22,322 nt of DNA from Burkholderiaceae bacterium (GTDB lineage Bacteria; Pseudomonadota; Gammaproteobacteria; Burkholderiales; Burkholderiaceae). How positions within the stretch are numbered: the stretch's first letter is position 1; each line of letters opens with the position of its first letter. The notes under the pieces are model-generated. The model saw nothing but the letters and a program-made list of their open reading frames with translations. It ran no database searches and was not told where the DNA came from. The position numbers were made by a program, and so were the translations under genes. This document shows, one piece after another, positions 15,281 through 22,322 of this stretch. The stretch lies in contig JASLEM010000251.1 in the NCBI GenBank assembly GCA_030151165.1, positions 1-22,322 of the forward strand, given 5' to 3'.

Positions 15281-16123
15281 CTACAGGTGCGCCAGCGCCA
15301 GGCCGGCCGTGACGGCCAGCGCCGTGCCGAAGATCGCGAGGCCGACGACCCGCTTGCGGCGCGTCAGCATCCACAGCGCGAGGCCGGACAGCGACAGCAG
15401 GATCAGGCTGCCGGCGAGCGTGTCGACCAGCAGGATCCACGCGACCGGCATGCCGACGCCCTTGTGCAGGCTGGTCAGCACCGCGATGAAGCCGTTGTCG
15501 GTGCGGCGGATGCTGACCGAGCGGTTGCCGGCCCAGTATTCGGCCTGGACGCTGAACTTCGGCGCGTTGAAGTTGATCATCCAGTGCTCGGGCTGCATCA
15601 GCGCTGCGGGCGACGCGGCCTTCGGGGCCGATGCGGCGCCGGACGCCGCGCGCGCCGGGGCGGCCGCCGGCACGGACGACGCTGAAGCCGACGCAGGAGC
15701 GGACGCCGCGGGCGGGCTCTGCTCGCGTTCGCGCTCGCGGTTGCGCCCGCGATCCGCATCGCCGCCCCGCGCGCCCTGCGCCGCGGCGCCGTCGGCGCGG
15801 CGCGGCGCGCGCTCGATCCACGCCACCGGCTTCGCGGGCTCGACGCGCACGTTGGTGGCCTGCTGCGGCAACGCCAGCATCAGCTGCAGCCAGGCGGCCA
15901 TCGTCTGCGCGTCGACCGGGCCCGGGTCGGGCAACGGCAGCTGGAAGTTGCTGCGTTCCTGCTCCTGCTGGAGCTGCAGCACCGAGCGGTGGTTCAGCCA
16001 GATGCCGCTGGTGCCGAACAGCAGGCCCAGTGTCGCGCCCCAGAGGCCGATCCAGCCGTGCGTCCGGCGCAGCCAGATCGTGATGTTCGAACGGGAGAAC
16101 GGCGGATTCAAGTCTCGCTCCAT
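15281..16123 (-). CDS. PepSY-associated transmembrane protein
   Basis: The protein has 280 residues from the ATG at 16123-16121, overlapping the end of the dioxygenase gene by 16 bases, which implies coupling. Three membrane helices are visible (about 24-44, 227-253 and 259-279). The N-terminal TIWLRRTHGWIGLWGATLGL and the segment HKGVGMPVAWILLVDTLAGSLILLSLSGLALW are typical of PepSY_TM proteins, many of which serve as inner-membrane partners in siderophore-iron uptake and reduction. The periplasmic part contains a long low-complexity insert (104-175) rich in Ala, Ser, Pro and Arg, likely disordered. It is third in an operon after a TonB receptor and a PiuC-type dioxygenase, so a role in releasing or reducing iron from an imported siderophore is likely. 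The heme-binding His residues seen in some family members cannot be confirmed here. Confidence 0.86.
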   Translation of the reverse strand: MERDLNPPFSRSNITIWLRRTHGWIGLWGATLGLLFGTSGIWLNHRSVLQLQQEQERSNFQLPLPDPGPVDAQTMAAWLQLMLALPQQATNVRVEPAKPVAWIERAPRRADGAAAQGARGGDADRGRNREREREQSPPAASAPASASASSVPAAAPARAASGAASAPKAASPAALMQPEHWMINFNAPKFSVQAEYWAGNRSVSIRRTDNGFIAVLTSLHKGVGMPVAWILLVDTLAGSLILLSLSGLALWMLTRRKRVVGLAIFGTALAVTAGLALAHL

Positions 16124-16794
16124 TGGCGCATGAGGTTGTGATAGATGCCGACCAGCGAACGGCGCGCGACGTCGTCGGCGCCGGTCTGGTTGAGGCGCTG
16201 GATGGCGTTGTCGAGGTCGAACAGCAGGCCGCGCTGCGCGTCGTCGCGCGCGAGGCTCTGCACCCAGAAGAACGACGCGAGACGCGTGCCGCGCGTGATC
16301 GGCGTGACCTCGTGCAGGCTGGTCGCCGGGTAGATCACCATGTCGCCCGCGGCGAGCTTCACGCGGTGCGCGCCGTAGGCGTCGTGCACCACGAGCTCGC
16401 CGCCGTCGTACTCGCCCGGGTCGTTCAGGAACAGCGTCGCGGAGACGTCGGTGCGCAGCTTGCGGCCCGTGTGCGGGTGGATGCGCACGCTGCCGTCGAC
16501 ATGCGCGCCGAAGGTCATGCCCACGCCGTAGCGGTTGAACATCGGCGGGTACACCTCGTTGGGCAGCACCGCGCTGATGAAGCGCGGATGCCGCTCGAGG
16601 GCGCCGAGGATGATGGACTGGCACTCGGCCGCGACGGCCGAGCGCTCGTCGATCTGCTCGTTGTGCTTGACGGGCGCGCCCTGGTAGCCGGCCGACACGC
16701 GGCCGTCCACCCAGGCCGCGCCGGCCGCCTCCAGGCGCGAGCGCACCGCCTGCAATTGTTGTGCGTCCAGCGCTTGGGGAATGGCGACGAGCAT
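16108..16794 (-). CDS. PiuC/YbiX-type Fe(II)/2-oxoglutarate dioxygenase
   Basis: The protein has 228 residues from the ATG at 16794-16792, matching the roughly 225 of the PKHD-type YbiX/PiuC family. The 2-His-1-Asp iron site is visible as H98 and D100 in FGAHVDGSV and H161 in SLHEVTPI; the 2-oxoglutarate-binding Arg is R169 or R171 in RGTRLASFFWVQS. The N-terminal pattern GAAWVDGRVSAGYQGAPVKHNEQ is also characteristic. The family is regularly encoded beside catecholate-siderophore TonB receptors (E. coli fiu-ybiX, Pseudomonas piuA-piuC), and its exact substrate is not settled. It lies 41 bp after the TonB receptor gene and overlaps the PepSY gene start, so the three form one transcription unit, very likely under Fur control. 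Confidence 0.93.
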   Translation of the reverse strand: MLVAIPQALDAQQLQAVRSRLEAAGAAWVDGRVSAGYQGAPVKHNEQIDERSAVAAECQSIILGALERHPRFISAVLPNEVYPPMFNRYGVGMTFGAHVDGSVRIHPHTGRKLRTDVSATLFLNDPGEYDGGELVVHDAYGAHRVKLAAGDMVIYPATSLHEVTPITRGTRLASFFWVQSLARDDAQRGLLFDLDNAIQRLNQTGADDVARRSLVGIYHNLMRQWSET

Positions 16795-16835
16795 GATGAC
16801 GGGGACTGCCCCGTCGCGCGGACGGGGGCCTTGGC

Positions 16836-19124
16836 TTAGAGGTGGTACGAGACGGAGAGCATCGCGCTGCGGCCGGTGCCCGGCACGCCGCGCCCGCCGT
16901 CGGACGCGATGATCGCATCCGTGTAGTGGCGGTCGAACAGGTTGAACACGTTCACGCGCACATCGTACGTGCGTTGGCGGTACGCGAGCGTGCCGTCCCA
17001 GCGCGCGTAGCCGCCGGCCTGCGTCACGTCGGTGTTGTTCAGGTAGCGGCGGGACTGGTACACCGTGCCGCCGCCGGCCTCGAAGTGCGGCAGGAACTCA
17101 TACGTCGTCCACAGCGTCGCGGAGTTGCGCGGCGTGTTGAGCGGCACCTTGCCCTGCGTGCCCGCGGCGATCGCGTCGAGGATCGTCGCGTCGAGGTAGG
17201 CGTAGCCGGCGAATACCTTCAGGCCCTTGGCGAGCTCGCCCGAGGCGCCCAGGCGCGCGCCGCGCACGCGCACGGTGCCGGTCGCGGTGTACTGGCCGGA
17301 CGCGTCCGCGTTGCTGCGCGCGTTGTCCTGCGTTATCTGGAACACGGCGCCGCTGACCGAGGCCTTGCCGCCCAGCAGGTCGACCTTGCCGCCGCCTTCC
17401 CAGGCCTTGTTGGTCTCGGGCGGCAGCGGCGCGGTGGTGCCGGTGGTGTTGGTCAGCTGCTCGAGCGACGGGTTGAACGAGGTGCTGAAGCTGACGTAGT
17501 ACGACTGCGCCAGCGTCGGCTGCCAGATGCCGCCGGCGCGATAGCTCGTGTACGCGACGTTCTGCGCGACGGCCTTCGGCGCGGTGATCGTGTTGAAGAC
17601 CTGCGCGTCGAACCAGTCGCGGCGCACGCCGCCGACCAGCTTGAACTGCGAGCCGAGCGCGAGCGTGTCGCCGACGTACAGCCCGTACGAGTTGGCCTTG
17701 CTCGTCGACAGGTTGGTCGCGACTTCCGGGATGTCGGCGGGCGTGTCGACGTAGACCGGCGCGCTCAGCGACTCGCACGCGACGTAGCCGGCGGGCAGCG
17801 CGGCGTTGCCGCACTTGCCGGTGCGCGTGTACGACTGGTTCGAGTAGGTGTCCTGCCCGAGTTCCGCGCCGGCGAGCAGGTCGTGGTGCAGGAAGCCGGT
17901 GTCCAGGCGCTTCGAGAAATCGAGCTGGTCGAAGACGGCGTGGTCGGTGATCACGCGGTCGTGGCTCTGCAGGCGCACGGCCAGCGAGTCGAACGGCACG
18001 GACGCCGGGATGACGCCCGCCACGGCCGGGGCGATGAACGCGCCGGTAACCGGGTCGAGCGTGCCGATGCCTTGCGACGCGGTCTCGCGCGCGTCGACGT
18101 GGACGTGGTTGGTCTGGATCTGGTTGCGCAGCACGGTGTCGGCGTCGAAGCTGTGCCTGACCATCGCCGTGAACGTCGCGACATCCTGGTCGGTGCGGTC
18201 GTTCTTGTAGCCGTAGAAGGTGTTGCGCGGCACGTTTACCGGGCTGCCGTTCAGCGGCGAGACGCCGTAGTCGGGCATGTCGTGGTTCTTCTGCAGCAGC
18301 GCCGACAGCGTGATCTCGGTGGGCGTGCCGATGCCGAACTTCACCGACGGCGCGAGGCCGAAGTCGCGATTCTTCATCTCGTCGCGCGTCGTCGGCGCGC
18401 CGTTCTGCGCCATGCCGGAGATGCGGACGGCGGTCGTGGCGTCGGTCGCGCGGTCGACGTCGACCGTCGTGCGTACCATGCCGTTGGTCGTGACCGACGC
18501 GTCGATCTCGGTCACCGGGTGCAGTTGCGCGACCTTGCTGACCTGGTTGATCACGCCGCCGGTGGATCCGCGGCCGAACAGCATCGACGACGGGCCCATC
18601 AGCACTTCGACCGAGTCGAGCGCGAAGGTGTCGCGGTAGTACTGGCCGCGGTCGCGGAAGCCGTCGAGGTAGATGTCGGTGCGCGCGGTGAAGCCGTTCA
18701 GGTTGATGTTGTTGCCGATCTGGCCGCCTTCCGCGCCGCCCAGCGTGATGCCGGGGACGTTGCGCAGCGCGTCGGCGAGCGACGCGGCGCCCTGGCTCTG
18801 CAGCAGCGACTTGCTCAGCACGGTGATCGACTGCGGCACGTCGTGCAAGTCGGCGGGCAGCTTGCTGAGCGAGACCGCGTTCCTGGTGAAGTCCTGCGAC
18901 CTCTCGCCGTCGATCTCGACCTTCTGCACGCTGTCGGCCGCCGCGATCGCGCCCGCGCCCGCGGCACCGGCCGACTCGGCGCCGCCGGCTGCGGCAGCCG
19001 CCACGGCGACCGCGGCGTTGGCGACGGGCGCGGCCTGCGCCGGGTTCGTGGCGGACTGCGAGAAGGCGGCGGGAGCGGCGGTGAGCGCGAGCAACGCGGT
19101 GGCGATCGGAGTGAGTCGGTTCAT
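16836..19124 (-). CDS. TonB-dependent catecholate-type siderophore receptor (Fiu/PiuA-like)
   Basis: The protein has 762 residues. I chose the ATG at 19124-19122 because a signal peptide follows directly (MNRLTPIATALLALTAAPA, cleavage near residue 22); the earlier in-frame ATG at 19196 begins just upstream of the Fur box, so that start would translate the operator itself. After an Ala-rich linker comes the plug domain (about 76-200): VPQSITVLSKSLLQSQGA, LADALRNVPGITLGGAEGG, FTARTDIYLDGFRDRGQYYRD and VEVLMGPSSMLFGRGSTGGVINQVSK. The C-terminal beta-barrel ends in an aromatic/hydrophobic terminus (LSVSYHL). The plug sequence resembles Fiu/PiuA-type receptors for ferric catecholates or their fragments. 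A Fur box 53 bp upstream and the dioxygenase and PepSY genes downstream support iron-starvation expression. Exact siderophore specificity cannot be read from sequence. Confidence 0.93.
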   Translation of the reverse strand: MNRLTPIATALLALTAAPAAFSQSATNPAQAAPVANAAVAVAAAAAGGAESAGAAGAGAIAAADSVQKVEIDGERSQDFTRNAVSLSKLPADLHDVPQSITVLSKSLLQSQGAASLADALRNVPGITLGGAEGGQIGNNINLNGFTARTDIYLDGFRDRGQYYRDTFALDSVEVLMGPSSMLFGRGSTGGVINQVSKVAQLHPVTEIDASVTTNGMVRTTVDVDRATDATTAVRISGMAQNGAPTTRDEMKNRDFGLAPSVKFGIGTPTEITLSALLQKNHDMPDYGVSPLNGSPVNVPRNTFYGYKNDRTDQDVATFTAMVRHSFDADTVLRNQIQTNHVHVDARETASQGIGTLDPVTGAFIAPAVAGVIPASVPFDSLAVRLQSHDRVITDHAVFDQLDFSKRLDTGFLHHDLLAGAELGQDTYSNQSYTRTGKCGNAALPAGYVACESLSAPVYVDTPADIPEVATNLSTSKANSYGLYVGDTLALGSQFKLVGGVRRDWFDAQVFNTITAPKAVAQNVAYTSYRAGGIWQPTLAQSYYVSFSTSFNPSLEQLTNTTGTTAPLPPETNKAWEGGGKVDLLGGKASVSGAVFQITQDNARSNADASGQYTATGTVRVRGARLGASGELAKGLKVFAGYAYLDATILDAIAAGTQGKVPLNTPRNSATLWTTYEFLPHFEAGGGTVYQSRRYLNNTDVTQAGGYARWDGTLAYRQRTYDVRVNVFNLFDRHYTDAIIASDGGRGVPGTGRSAMLSVSYHL

Positions 19125-19176
19125 GCTGTCTTGGGATGAGGAATGGGGTGGTCGGCTTCTAACTTGCAAACTCAAG

Positions 19177-19191
19177 TGCGAATCATTCGCA
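19177..19191. promoter_or_regulatory. Fur box (perfect 7-1-7 palindrome)
   Basis: TGCGAATCATTCGCA is a perfect inverted repeat of seven bases around a central C, with the TGxxAATxATTxxCA frame of the Fur consensus. It lies 53 bases upstream of the TonB receptor start. On the minus strand, a perfect TTGACA -35 box (19204-19199) stands just before it and places the Fur box in the promoter spacer. The divergent binding-protein gene starts about 96 bases to the right. Confidence 0.85.
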
Positions 19192-19198
19192 TTCATCT

Positions 19199-19204
19199 TG
19201 TCAA
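19199..19204 (-). promoter_or_regulatory. -35 element of the TonB receptor promoter
   Basis: TTGACA (six of six consensus) lies on the minus strand at 19204-19199, directly next to the Fur box. At 17 bases the matching -10 would be TCGCAC, a weak match, so this promoter assignment is partial. The overlap with the Fur box is what makes it credible. Confidence 0.35.
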
Positions 19205-19287
19205 AGCTGAGCGCGACCGTCTCGATCTGTTTCGCCCGACCGCTTACATTTAGGGCTGTTCATCGAACTGCCATGGAGACAAGACCA

Positions 19288-20454
19288 GTGAATTCGATTC
19301 AACGCTTCGCCCGCGTTTCAGCGCTCGCCCTCGCCGCCAGCGCCGTGCTGATGGCCCCCGCGGCGCAGGCTGCGGACATCAAGATCGGCGTCGCCGAAGC
19401 CCTGTCCGGCGGCGCGGCCCAGTACGGCGTGAGCATCCGCAACGGCTTCCAGCTCGCGATCGACGAGATCAACGCCGCCGGCGGCGTGAACGGCAGCAAG
19501 ATCGCGCTCGTCGTCGAGGACGAACAGGGCAAGAAGGACGAGGCGATCAACGCCTTCAAGAAGCTGATCTTCCAGGACAAGGTGCTGATGCTGTTCGGCC
19601 CGACGCTGTCGAATTCCGCGCAGGCCGCCGACCCGATCGCCCAGGGCGCGAAGATCGTCGTCTTCGGCACGTCGAACACCGCGGACGGCATCACGTCGAT
19701 TGGCGACCACGTGTTCCGCAACTCGGTGACCGAGGCCGACGTGCTGCCGGTCACGATCAAGACGGCGGCCAAGGTTGCCAACGTCAAGAAGGTCGCGGTG
19801 TTGTACGGCAACGACGACGTCTTCACGAAGAGCGGCTACGACAACTTCAAGAAGGCGCTCGAGGACCTGAAGATCCCGGTCACGACGACCGAGACCTTCG
19901 CCAAGGGCGACGTCGACTTCAAGGCGCAGCTCACCAAGATCAAGGCGACGAACCCGGACGCGCTCGTGCTGTCCGCGCTGCTCGCCGAGGGCGCGCCGAT
20001 CATGGTGCAGGCGCGCCAGCTGGGCCTGAACGTGCCGATCATCGGCGGCAACGGCATGAACTCCGTGAAGGTGTTCGACCTTGCCAAGGGCGCGTCCGAC
20101 GGCCTGTGGGTCGGCAGCCCGTGGTCGATCGAGAACCGCACGCCTGCCAACAACAGCTTCATCATCGCGTACACGAAGCAGTTCAGCTCCGCGCCCGACC
20201 AGTTCGCCGCGCAGGCCTACGACGCGATGCACATCGCCACCGAGGCGATGAAGAAGATCAAGCTGACCGGCGACGTCACGAAGGATCGCGAGGCGCTGCA
20301 GGCCGCGCTGCCCGCGATCAAGTGGACGGGCGCGACCGGCGCATTCGCGTTCCGCCGCGCGATGGACAAGTCGGGCAAGCCGGCCGGCTACGACGCGAAC
20401 CAGGTGCCGATCGTTTCGACCACCCGCGGCAAGAACTACGAAATCGAGAAGTAG
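19288..20454 (+). CDS. ABC transporter periplasmic binding protein, branched-chain amino acid (LIV) type
   Basis: The protein has 388 residues from the GTG at 19288, chosen because GGAG lies 9 bases upstream in the frequent GGAGACAAGACC context; the ATG at 19273 lies within this leader and has no ribosome-binding site. A Sec signal peptide is clear (hydrophobic core, cut after APAAQA; mature start ADIKIG). The mature protein is a type I periplasmic binding fold: IKIGVAEALSGG, GFQLAIDEINAAGGVNG, LVVEDEQGKKDEAINAFKKLI, FGTSNTADGI, and KVAVLYGNDDVFTKSGYDNF. It captures a substrate for the membrane permeases encoded next; LIV-type proteins also bind other amino acids, amides, urea or aromatics, so the ligand is open. 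It is divergent from the iron operon and separated from livH by 173 bases with two hairpins. Confidence 0.93.
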   Translation: MNSIQRFARVSALALAASAVLMAPAAQAADIKIGVAEALSGGAAQYGVSIRNGFQLAIDEINAAGGVNGSKIALVVEDEQGKKDEAINAFKKLIFQDKVLMLFGPTLSNSAQAADPIAQGAKIVVFGTSNTADGITSIGDHVFRNSVTEADVLPVTIKTAAKVANVKKVAVLYGNDDVFTKSGYDNFKKALEDLKIPVTTTETFAKGDVDFKAQLTKIKATNPDALVLSALLAEGAPIMVQARQLGLNVPIIGGNGMNSVKVFDLAKGASDGLWVGSPWSIENRTPANNSFIIAYTKQFSSAPDQFAAQAYDAMHIATEAMKKIKLTGDVTKDREALQAALPAIKWTGATGAFAFRRAMDKSGKPAGYDANQVPIVSTTRGKNYEIEK

Positions 20455-20476
20455 AGCCCCCACGCTCCCGCTGGTC

Positions 20477-20525
20477 GCTGCCCCCGAGGGGGAGCTCCGC
20501 GACGGGACTGGCAGAGCCAGCTCCC
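20477..20525 (+). terminator. Double hairpin (REP-like) after the binding-protein gene
   Basis: Two stems sit in the 173-base gap before livH. The first is CCCC-CGAG-GGGG (20481-20492) with flanking GCT/AGC pairing. The second is GGGACTGGC-AGA-GCCAGCTCCC (20504-20525), nine pairs with one bulged C. There is no T-run after either. The sequence around the CCCCCGAGGGGG core resembles REP-like intergenic repeats common in Burkholderiales. It may protect the binding-protein mRNA from 3' decay and lower downstream expression, which is usual for this operon type. Confidence 0.5.
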
Positions 20526-20627
20526 GCGCTCCCTTGAAGTTTCCGGGCGATGAGCCAGCGGCAGCGCCGGTAAGATCATGGGCGTCGCCCGTTTGGTCGT
20601 TTCTTTCGATCTCAGTCAGGTTCCTTC

Positions 20628-21509
20628 GTGCTCGAACAGCAGCTTTTCAATGCCCTGTCGCTCGGCTGCGTCTACGCGCTGTTCGCCCTCGGCTTCACGC
20701 TGGTCTTCGGCGTGCTCGGCGTGATCAACCTGTCGCAGGGCGCCGTGTTCATGGTGGGCGCCTACGCGGCGCTGTTCGCGATCGACAAGCTGCACGCCCC
20801 GCTGTGGGCCGCGATGCTGTTCGCGCTGTGCTTCTGCGGCGTGCTGGGCGTGCTGATCGACCGCCTCGTGCTCAAGCCGCTGCGCACGCGCGGCGCGCCG
20901 CACCTGATCCCGATGATCGCCACGATCGGCCTGGGGCTGACGCTGAACAGCCTGTCGCAGGGCCTGTTCGGCGCCGAGAACCAGCGCTTCCCGAGCGACG
21001 TGCTGCCGGACCAGTCGATCGTGATCGGCGGCGTCAGCGTGACGGTGCTCGAGCTCGGCATCATCCTGATCTCGTTCGTGCTGATGACGGTGCTGCTCGT
21101 CACGCTGAAGAAGACCCAGCTGGGCCGCGCCCTGCGCGCGATCGCGGAGTCGCCCAAGGCGGCGCGGCTGCTGGGCATCAACGTCGAGGGCCTGTTCATG
21201 GTCACCTCGTTCGCGGCCGCCGCGCTCGGCGGCATCGCGGGCGTGCTGATCGGCCTCTACTCGAACGCCCTCTTTCCGCTGATGGGCCAGCCGATGCTGC
21301 ACAAGGGCATCGCGGTCATCATCCTCGGCGGCATGGGCGACATCCGCGGCGCGATGCTCGCCGGCCTGTTCCTCGGCTTCGCCGAGGTGCTGTCCGTGGC
21401 CTACATCGGCTCGAACATGCGCGACGCGGTCGCGTTCGGCATGCTGTTCCTCGTGTTGCTGGTGCGGCCGAAGGGCCTGTTCGGCAGCGTGCAGGAACGC
21501 AAGGTCTAA
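20628..21509 (+). CDS. livH: Branched-chain amino acid ABC transporter permease (LivH family)
   Basis: The protein has 293 residues from a GTG at 20628; the ribosome-binding site (CAGG) is weak. It has about eight membrane helices and the LivH signature region: ALFALGFTLVFGVLGVINLSQGAVFMVGAYA near the N-terminus and the cytoplasmic coupling loop LGRALRAIAESPKAARLLGINV (about 165-186), which contacts the ATPase. The C-terminal GIAVIILGGMGDIRGAMLAGLFLG is also typical. It forms the membrane channel with LivM, whose gene follows 18 bases downstream. The substrate is set by the binding protein. Confidence 0.94.
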   Translation: MLEQQLFNALSLGCVYALFALGFTLVFGVLGVINLSQGAVFMVGAYAALFAIDKLHAPLWAAMLFALCFCGVLGVLIDRLVLKPLRTRGAPHLIPMIATIGLGLTLNSLSQGLFGAENQRFPSDVLPDQSIVIGGVSVTVLELGIILISFVLMTVLLVTLKKTQLGRALRAIAESPKAARLLGINVEGLFMVTSFAAAALGGIAGVLIGLYSNALFPLMGQPMLHKGIAVIILGGMGDIRGAMLAGLFLGFAEVLSVAYIGSNMRDAVAFGMLFLVLLVRPKGLFGSVQERKV

Positions 21510-21527
21510 GCCGGCGACAACAACAAG

Positions 21528-22322
21528 ATGATCGAAACCCTCGACAACTTCTGGTCGATCTACAGCAACCTCGTGCTGTCGCTCGGCGTCAATTCGCTGC
21601 TCGCGCTGTCCATCTACCTCACGCTGTCCTGCGGCATGCTCGCGATGGCGAACGCGGCGTTCATGGGCATCGGCGCGTACACGGCGTCGATCCTGACGAT
21701 GAACTACAACGCGCCGTTCGCCCTCGCGATCGCGGCCGGCATGGCGGCGCCCGCGGTCGTCGCGTTCCTGATCGGCAAGCCGACGCTGCGGCTGTCGGGC
21801 GTCTACCTCGCGATGGCGACGCTGGCGTTCGGCGAGGTCGTGCGCATCGTGATCCTCAACACCGACAATTTCACCGGCGGCGCGCTGGGCCTCAACGGCA
21901 TCCCGCAGCTGACGCAGTGGTGGCACGTGCTCGTCGCCGTCGTCGTGGTGCTGTTCTGCCTCGCCCGGCTGCGCCGCTCGAAGATCGGCCGCGCGTTCGA
22001 GGCCATCAAGGAGGACGAGACCGCCGCCGGTCTGATGGGCATCGACGTCAACGGCCACAAGATGCTCGCCTTCGTGCTCGGCGCCGCCATCGCGGGCCTG
22101 GCCGGCACGCTCAACGCGCACCTCACGTTCTTCATCGGCCCGCAGGAATTCGGCTTCGACCGCGGCGTCGAGATCCTCACCATGACCATCCTCGGCGGCA
22201 TCAACAGCCTGTTCGGCCCGGTGATCGGCGCGTGGATCATCACGCTGCTGCCCGAGGTGCTGCGCGGCCTGCAGGACTACCGCGGCATCTTCAACGGCCT
22301 GATCCTCGTCGTCATCGTGCTG
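21528..22322 (+). CDS. livM: Branched-chain amino acid ABC transporter permease (LivM family), 3' end outside the window
   Basis: An open frame from the ATG at 21528 runs to the window edge without a stop, giving 265 residues. The sequence has the LivM pattern: SLGVNSLLALSIYLTLSCGM, MANAAFMGIGAYTASIL, RLSGVYLAMATLAFGEVVRIV, the coupling loop RSKIGRAFEAIKEDETAAGLMGIDV and GFDRGVEILTMTILGG. It pairs with LivH as the second permease. The gap after livH is 18 bases and no clear Shine-Dalgarno sequence is visible, so coupling is likely. The family is usually 300-350 residues, so only the last part is missing. Genes for LivG and LivF ATPases should follow. Confidence 0.93.
   Translation, partial: MIETLDNFWSIYSNLVLSLGVNSLLALSIYLTLSCGMLAMANAAFMGIGAYTASILTMNYNAPFALAIAAGMAAPAVVAFLIGKPTLRLSGVYLAMATLAFGEVVRIVILNTDNFTGGALGLNGIPQLTQWWHVLVAVVVVLFCLARLRRSKIGRAFEAIKEDETAAGLMGIDVNGHKMLAFVLGAAIAGLAGTLNAHLTFFIGPQEFGFDRGVEILTMTILGGINSLFGPVIGAWIITLLPEVLRGLQDYRGIFNGLILVVIVL

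Noticed and set aside
12947..15685. A 912-codon plus-strand open frame opposite the Cache kinase
   Set aside because: Its composition (Arg, His, Gln, Val rich) is typical of a shadow frame. The minus-strand frame carries complete kinase motifs and a good start.
19125..19196. Earlier in-frame ATG at 19196 for the TonB receptor
   Set aside because: It would place 24 residues before the signal peptide and translate the Fur box.
18673..19287. 600-base upstream extension of the binding-protein frame
   Set aside because: It lies antisense to the TonB receptor and has no link to the signal peptide, which begins at the GTG at 19288.
1..22322. CRISPR array, tRNA, rRNA, insertion sequence, prophage or attachment site
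   Set aside because: No regularly spaced repeats, transposase or integrase motifs, or cloverleaf/rRNA sequence were seen. Composition is even apart from short AT-rich intergenic sites.

Overview
The window is about 70% G+C, densely coded on both strands, and reads as a chromosomal segment of a betaproteobacterium. The gene set (MASE4 kinase, an FAD hydroxylase next to a DUF2783 protein, a Fiu/PiuC/PepSY iron operon, LIV-type ABC genes) fits Burkholderiales, perhaps an Oxalobacteraceae (Massilia-like) genome. That placement is inference from gene content and style, because no search was run. I see no tRNA, rRNA, IS element, phage gene or CRISPR array, and no gene-free stretch longer than 300 bases.

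Left part (1-2753, all minus strand). An OmpR-type response regulator is cut by the window edge. Next to it is a three-gene unit, read from 2753 down to 609 and closed by a clear intrinsic terminator at 530-567. It encodes an Ala-rich protein made of about ten 18-residue helical repeats, a small lipoprotein, and an orphan FlgH (L-ring) lipoprotein with no other flagellar gene beside it. This is the best candidate for an undescribed system in the window.

Middle part (2970-15181). A MASE4 hybrid histidine kinase is divergent from the three-gene unit. It is followed by a convergent membrane-bound PQQ dehydrogenase of the glucose/quinate family. Then comes a metal-homeostasis pair: a ZIP transporter divergent from a Fur-family regulator, with an AT-rich operator-like site abutting the ZIP start codon. 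A plus-strand run of an MBL-fold protein with an altered metal motif, an FAD-dependent hydroxylase and a DUF2783 protein follows, probably an oxidative catabolic unit. It meets a convergent VOC-family protein. A second hybrid histidine kinase, with a periplasmic sensor, follows on the minus strand.

Right part (15281-22322). A minus-strand iron-acquisition operon encodes a TonB-dependent siderophore receptor, a PiuC/YbiX-type Fe(II) dioxygenase and a PepSY membrane protein. A perfect 15-bp Fur-box palindrome lies just upstream. Divergent from it is the start of a branched-chain amino acid (LIV) ABC transporter locus: the binding protein, an intergenic double hairpin, permease LivH, and permease LivM, which runs off the window. 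The ATPase genes presumably lie beyond the edge.
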